The translations under genes and the position numbers were made by a program. Shown here in pieces: positions 6,476 through 7,760 of a DNA stretch of 7,760 nucleotides; positions within the stretch are counted from its first letter, which is position 1; each line of letters opens with the position of its first letter. The DNA lies in assembly GCA_002392545.1 (NCBI GenBank), contig DGHF01000202.1:1-7760 (forward strand), given 5' to 3'. This stretch comes from Ruminococcus sp. UBA3855. GTDB lineage: Bacteria > Bacillota > Clostridia > Oscillospirales > Ruminococcaceae. The notes below the pieces were generated by a model. The model had not been told where the DNA came from. It was given only the letters and a program-made list of their open reading frames with translations, and did no database searches.

Positions 6476-6515
6476 GTATTGAGAGGTATTGCCAATGACA
6501 GGCAATTGGTAAAAA

Positions 6516-6728
6516 CTAATTTTCTGGCTTGTCGGGACGTTTCCGTCCTGCCAATTCGTCAAGCGATACATTCAAGTAGTCGGCTATTTCACAAGCAAAC
6601 GCAAAAGACAATGGGCGAATCCCACGCTCCATTTGACTGACATGAACCTGTCTGACTCCTAAGTGCTCTGCAAGTTCTTCCTGTGTTACGTTTCTCTCTT
6701 CCCGAATTCGTTTTAAAAAGATTTCCAA
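6516..6728 (-). CDS. Short XRE-family regulator (Cro-like position)
   Basis: A 70-residue protein that is almost wholly one XRE/Cro-CI helix-turn-helix domain: FLKRIREERNVTQEELAEHLGV, then VRQVHVSQMERGIRPLSF and ACEIADYLNVSLDELAG in pieces, followed by a short basic tail. It would bind operators in the divergent switch region as a dimer. There is no peptidase or other effector domain. I chose TTG at 6728, which follows AGGTGA by 4 bases and gives the usual short N-terminus. TTG at 6752 (eight more residues) also has a GGTGA at the same spacing and cannot be excluded; that codon overlaps the -35 box of the plus-strand promoter. As the first gene of the leftward lytic operon it most likely acts like Cro. 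Confidence 0.85.
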   Translation of the reverse strand: MEIFLKRIREERNVTQEELAEHLGVRQVHVSQMERGIRPLSFAFACEIADYLNVSLDELAGRKRPDKPEN

Positions 6729-6745
6729 AAAATCACCTTCTTCTC

Positions 6746-6774
6746 TTGACAAATTTTCACCATTGTGATATAAT
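6746..6774 (+). promoter_or_regulatory. Consensus sigma-A promoter toward the repressor gene
   Basis: TTGACA (6746-6751), 17 bases, TATAAT (6769-6774), with extended -10 TGA before it. It would start near 6781 and give the repressor mRNA a leader of about 200 bases. The -35 box touches the alternative start of the Cro-like gene, and the -10 box is covered by two of the short repeats listed next. Confidence 0.65.
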
Positions 6775-6835
6775 GTAATAAATATAACAATGTGTTAAGA
6801 CAATGTAATATCAATCAATATCAAGCAATTGTAAT
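6760..6835. promoter_or_regulatory. Cluster of five 10-bp direct repeats, probable operators
   Basis: Decamers fitting [AC]NA[AT]TGT[AG][AT]T begin at 6760, 6770, 6787, 6800 and 6826; all share A3, TGT at 5-7 and T10. The first two cover the -10 box of the plus-strand promoter. A further pair of tandem 10-bp repeats, AATATCAATC and AATATCAAGC (6807-6826), lies among them. This is a likely binding array for one of the flanking XRE proteins. The region is AT-rich, so some matches could be chance. Confidence 0.45.
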
Positions 6836-6873
6836 ATTGCATTGCGTTGATAAAGATAAAATAAAAAATGGGA

Positions 6874-6903
6874 TTGGAATTTCTAGCATGATTTCATTAT
6901 ACT
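6874..6903 (+). promoter_or_regulatory. Weaker candidate promoter for the repressor gene
   Basis: TTGGAA (6874-6879), 18 bases, TATACT (6898-6903). It is a poorer match than the promoter at 6746 but closer to the repressor gene, and its -10 overlaps that of the leftward promoter, so the two could not be used together. Confidence 0.3.
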
Positions 6904-6924
6904 CAATAACTTTAGAAATGTCAA
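6896..6924 (-). promoter_or_regulatory. Consensus sigma-A promoter for the leftward lytic operon
   Basis: On the minus strand, TTGACA (6924-6919), 17 bases, TATAAT (6901-6896), all consensus. Transcription would start near 6889 and run into the Cro-like gene and the leftward operon. An inverted repeat ATTTCTA (6879-6885) / TAGAAAT (6913-6919) brackets the -10, and another TTTAGAAA half-site lies at 6942-6949, so a repressor could bind here. Confidence 0.65.
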
Positions 6925-6984
6925 TCATTTTTCAAAACTAATTTAGAAAATCATCTTTTTGCACAAAATTCAGGGGGTGTTTTT

Positions 6985-7299
6985 ATGAACAATTCACAGA
7001 AAGTAGCGGAGTTAATAGAATCTTTAGCAAAAGATAGAGGGGTTTCTGTTTCTACCATGCTATCTGAATTAGGAATGAATAAGAATGCCCTGTTCACAAT
7101 GAAAAATAGCGGCTATCTTCCACGGATTGAGAATCTTACAAAGTTTGCTGATTATTTCAATGTAACTGTTGATTTTCTGCTTGGTCGCCCCAGCTCTGGA
7201 AATAAAGAGGTTGAAATGATTCTTTCCCTTTCTAAAGAAGATAAGGAGTTTATCATGCGACAAGTCCGTATACTCTTGCTTGATAAAAAAGCAAGCTGA
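6985..7299 (+). CDS. XRE-family repressor (CI-like position)
   Basis: A 104-residue protein with an N-terminal XRE helix-turn-helix at about residues 5-67: ELIESLAKDRGVSVSTMLSELG, then MNKNALFTMKNSGYLPRIENL and KFADYFNVTVDFLLGR in pieces. A short helical C-terminus (about 74-101) is probably for dimerisation. It is transcribed away from the lytic operon, as expected of the lysogenic repressor. There is no LexA/S24 peptidase domain, so RecA-driven self-cleavage is unlikely and inactivation by the AntA/KilAC antirepressor is plausible (inference). ATG at 6985 has AGGGGGTG 5 bases upstream. It could instead be a secondary regulator if the true repressor lies outside the window. Confidence 0.85.
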   Translation: MNNSQKVAELIESLAKDRGVSVSTMLSELGMNKNALFTMKNSGYLPRIENLTKFADYFNVTVDFLLGRPSSGNKEVEMILSLSKEDKEFIMRQVRILLLDKKAS

Positions 7300-7320
7300 A
7301 AAAGAAAGGTGGTGAACAAT

Positions 7321-7536
7321 ATGAAAAAATTTTCGGATTTCGAAGAATATTGGCTTAATCATTCGCTGGAGTTTTCAACAAAATTGACGTCCAATCTTAA
7401 TTTTGAAACAGAAAACATCAATTTTTCACAAGAAGAACTCAGATTAGTACAAACACTAGCTTTGCGCTCATGCATGGCTCTTATTCAGCAGTACCATGAA
7501 TGGCTTTCTGAACACCTTGACAAATCGCATCAGTAA
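7321..7536 (+). CDS. Hypothetical small helical protein after the repressor
   Basis: An unrecognised 71-residue acidic, mainly helical protein with no membrane segment or known motif. GTG at 7309 is also open, but ATG at 7321 follows AAAGGTGG by about 8 bases and gives a natural MKKF start. It begins 21 bases after the repressor stop, so the two probably form one lysogeny operon. Its last 56 bases overlap tail-to-tail with a minus-strand gene. Small proteins in this position are sometimes repressor partners, but nothing here shows that. Confidence 0.62.
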   Translation: MKKFSDFEEYWLNHSLEFSTKLTSNLNFETENINFSQEELRLVQTLALRSCMALIQQYHEWLSEHLDKSHQ

Positions 7537-7760
7537 TCTGCTTTTCGTCTGCGACTGTGCTATGTTTATCTTGTGGATTGAGTAACATTTCTTTCATTTG
7601 CTTGCTTTGTGCAATGATTTCTTCTGCTTGCTTGATAACGTCATTCAGTGGTGCTTCGATAGATTTGCTCATGTAAAGCAAGCACAGAGTGTCATATGCA
7701 AAACTTTTACGCAGTTCTGCTAATTTCTTCTCTGTCTCTTCCTTGATTATACTAGCAATC
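7481..7760 (-). CDS. Partial coiled-coil-like protein, N-terminus beyond the right edge
   Basis: The frame is open from the window edge to TAA at 7481, giving at least 92 residues. It looks coiled-coil-like: EETEKKLAELRK near the edge, then KQAEEIIAQSKQMKEM, with a polar C-terminus. An internal ATG at 7672 has no ribosome binding site, and the sequence upstream of it remains protein-like and highly charged, so the start most likely lies outside. I do not recognise the family. It runs opposite to the repressor operon and overlaps the end of the preceding plus-strand gene by 56 bases. It may mark the edge of another module. Confidence 0.55.
   Translation of the reverse strand, partial: IASIIKEETEKKLAELRKSFAYDTLCLLYMSKSIEAPLNDVIKQAEEIIAQSKQMKEMLLNPQDKHSTVADEKQITDAICQGVQKAIHGTAE

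Larger units (their letters stand above)
6011..6509 (-). ncRNA. Candidate large structured RNA or highly structured leader
   Basis: The 525 bases between the Cro-like gene and the next HTH gene hold no convincing protein gene but at least eight strong inverted repeats: 6058-6077 (6 bp), 6135-6191 (19 bp in three blocks), 6206-6238 (12 perfect bp), 6263-6276, 6281-6306 (9 perfect bp), 6346-6359, 6365-6393, 6439-6461 and 6488-6506. An outer pair CCGTCA/TGACGG lies at 6011-6016 and 6047-6052. None is followed by a U-tract, so these are not terminators. The minus strand is preferred because two stems have C-A mismatches on the plus strand that become G-U pairs on the minus strand, and because the leftward operon would transcribe through it. 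Function unknown. Confidence 0.45.

Noticed and set aside
6014..6571. Three minus-strand frames of 61-74 codons in the hairpin-rich region (6014-6238, 6201-6386, 6383-6571).
   Set aside because: They lack good ribosome binding sites, have low-complexity Ser/Pro/Cys-rich products unlike the neighbours, and run straight through perfect hairpins. The last overlaps the Cro-like gene in another frame.
7275..7295. Hairpin CTTGCTT/AAGCAAG near the end of the repressor gene.
   Set aside because: It is inside the coding sequence with no T-run after it; a 7-bp match here is plausibly chance.

Overview
The window looks like the early-control and DNA-replication region of a temperate phage (prophage) from a low-GC Firmicute, most likely a gut-type Clostridia. 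Three things point there: tightly packed, translationally coupled genes with AGGAGG-type ribosome binding sites, frequent TTG starts, and a familiar phage gene set (short XRE regulators, AntA/KilAC antirepressor, Sak4-like ATPase, DUF669 protein, primase-helicase, RusA resolvase). No tRNA, rRNA, CRISPR, transposase or integrase is visible.

Layout, reading leftward with the main operon: a genetic switch at about 6516-6985 has a short XRE regulator on the minus strand (Cro-like position) and another on the plus strand (lysogenic repressor position). Between them lie two consensus sigma-A promoters that face each other, plus clusters of short repeats that look like operators. Left of the Cro-like gene is a 525-bp stretch (5991-6515) with no convincing protein gene but dense hairpins. 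It includes three degenerate tandem copies of a pseudoknot-like unit with compensatory base changes. Then follow a TTG-started HTH protein, the antirepressor and a 77-residue two-helix membrane protein (5990-4715), joined by 4-base ATGA overlaps.

A 53-bp gap (4662-4714) separates this regulatory group from the replication group. It holds a consensus promoter pointing the opposite way (plus strand), with its -35 box at the centre of a 21-bp near-palindrome. The replication group (4661-23, minus strand) is a RecA-like ATPase, a DUF669 protein with an SSB-like tail, a DUF6291-like protein, a primase-helicase, two unrecognised small proteins and a RusA-type resolvase. It continues off the left edge.

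To the right, the plus-strand repressor is followed by an unrecognised 71-residue protein, whose end overlaps tail-to-tail with a minus-strand gene that runs off the right edge.

Likely logic (inference): both switch regulators are short and lack a LexA-like peptidase domain, so induction probably relies on the antirepressor rather than RecA-stimulated self-cleavage. Once the leftward operon is on, the ATPase, SSB-like protein, primase-helicase and resolvase would carry out replication and recombination. The structured array and the antisense promoter are the least explained parts of the window.
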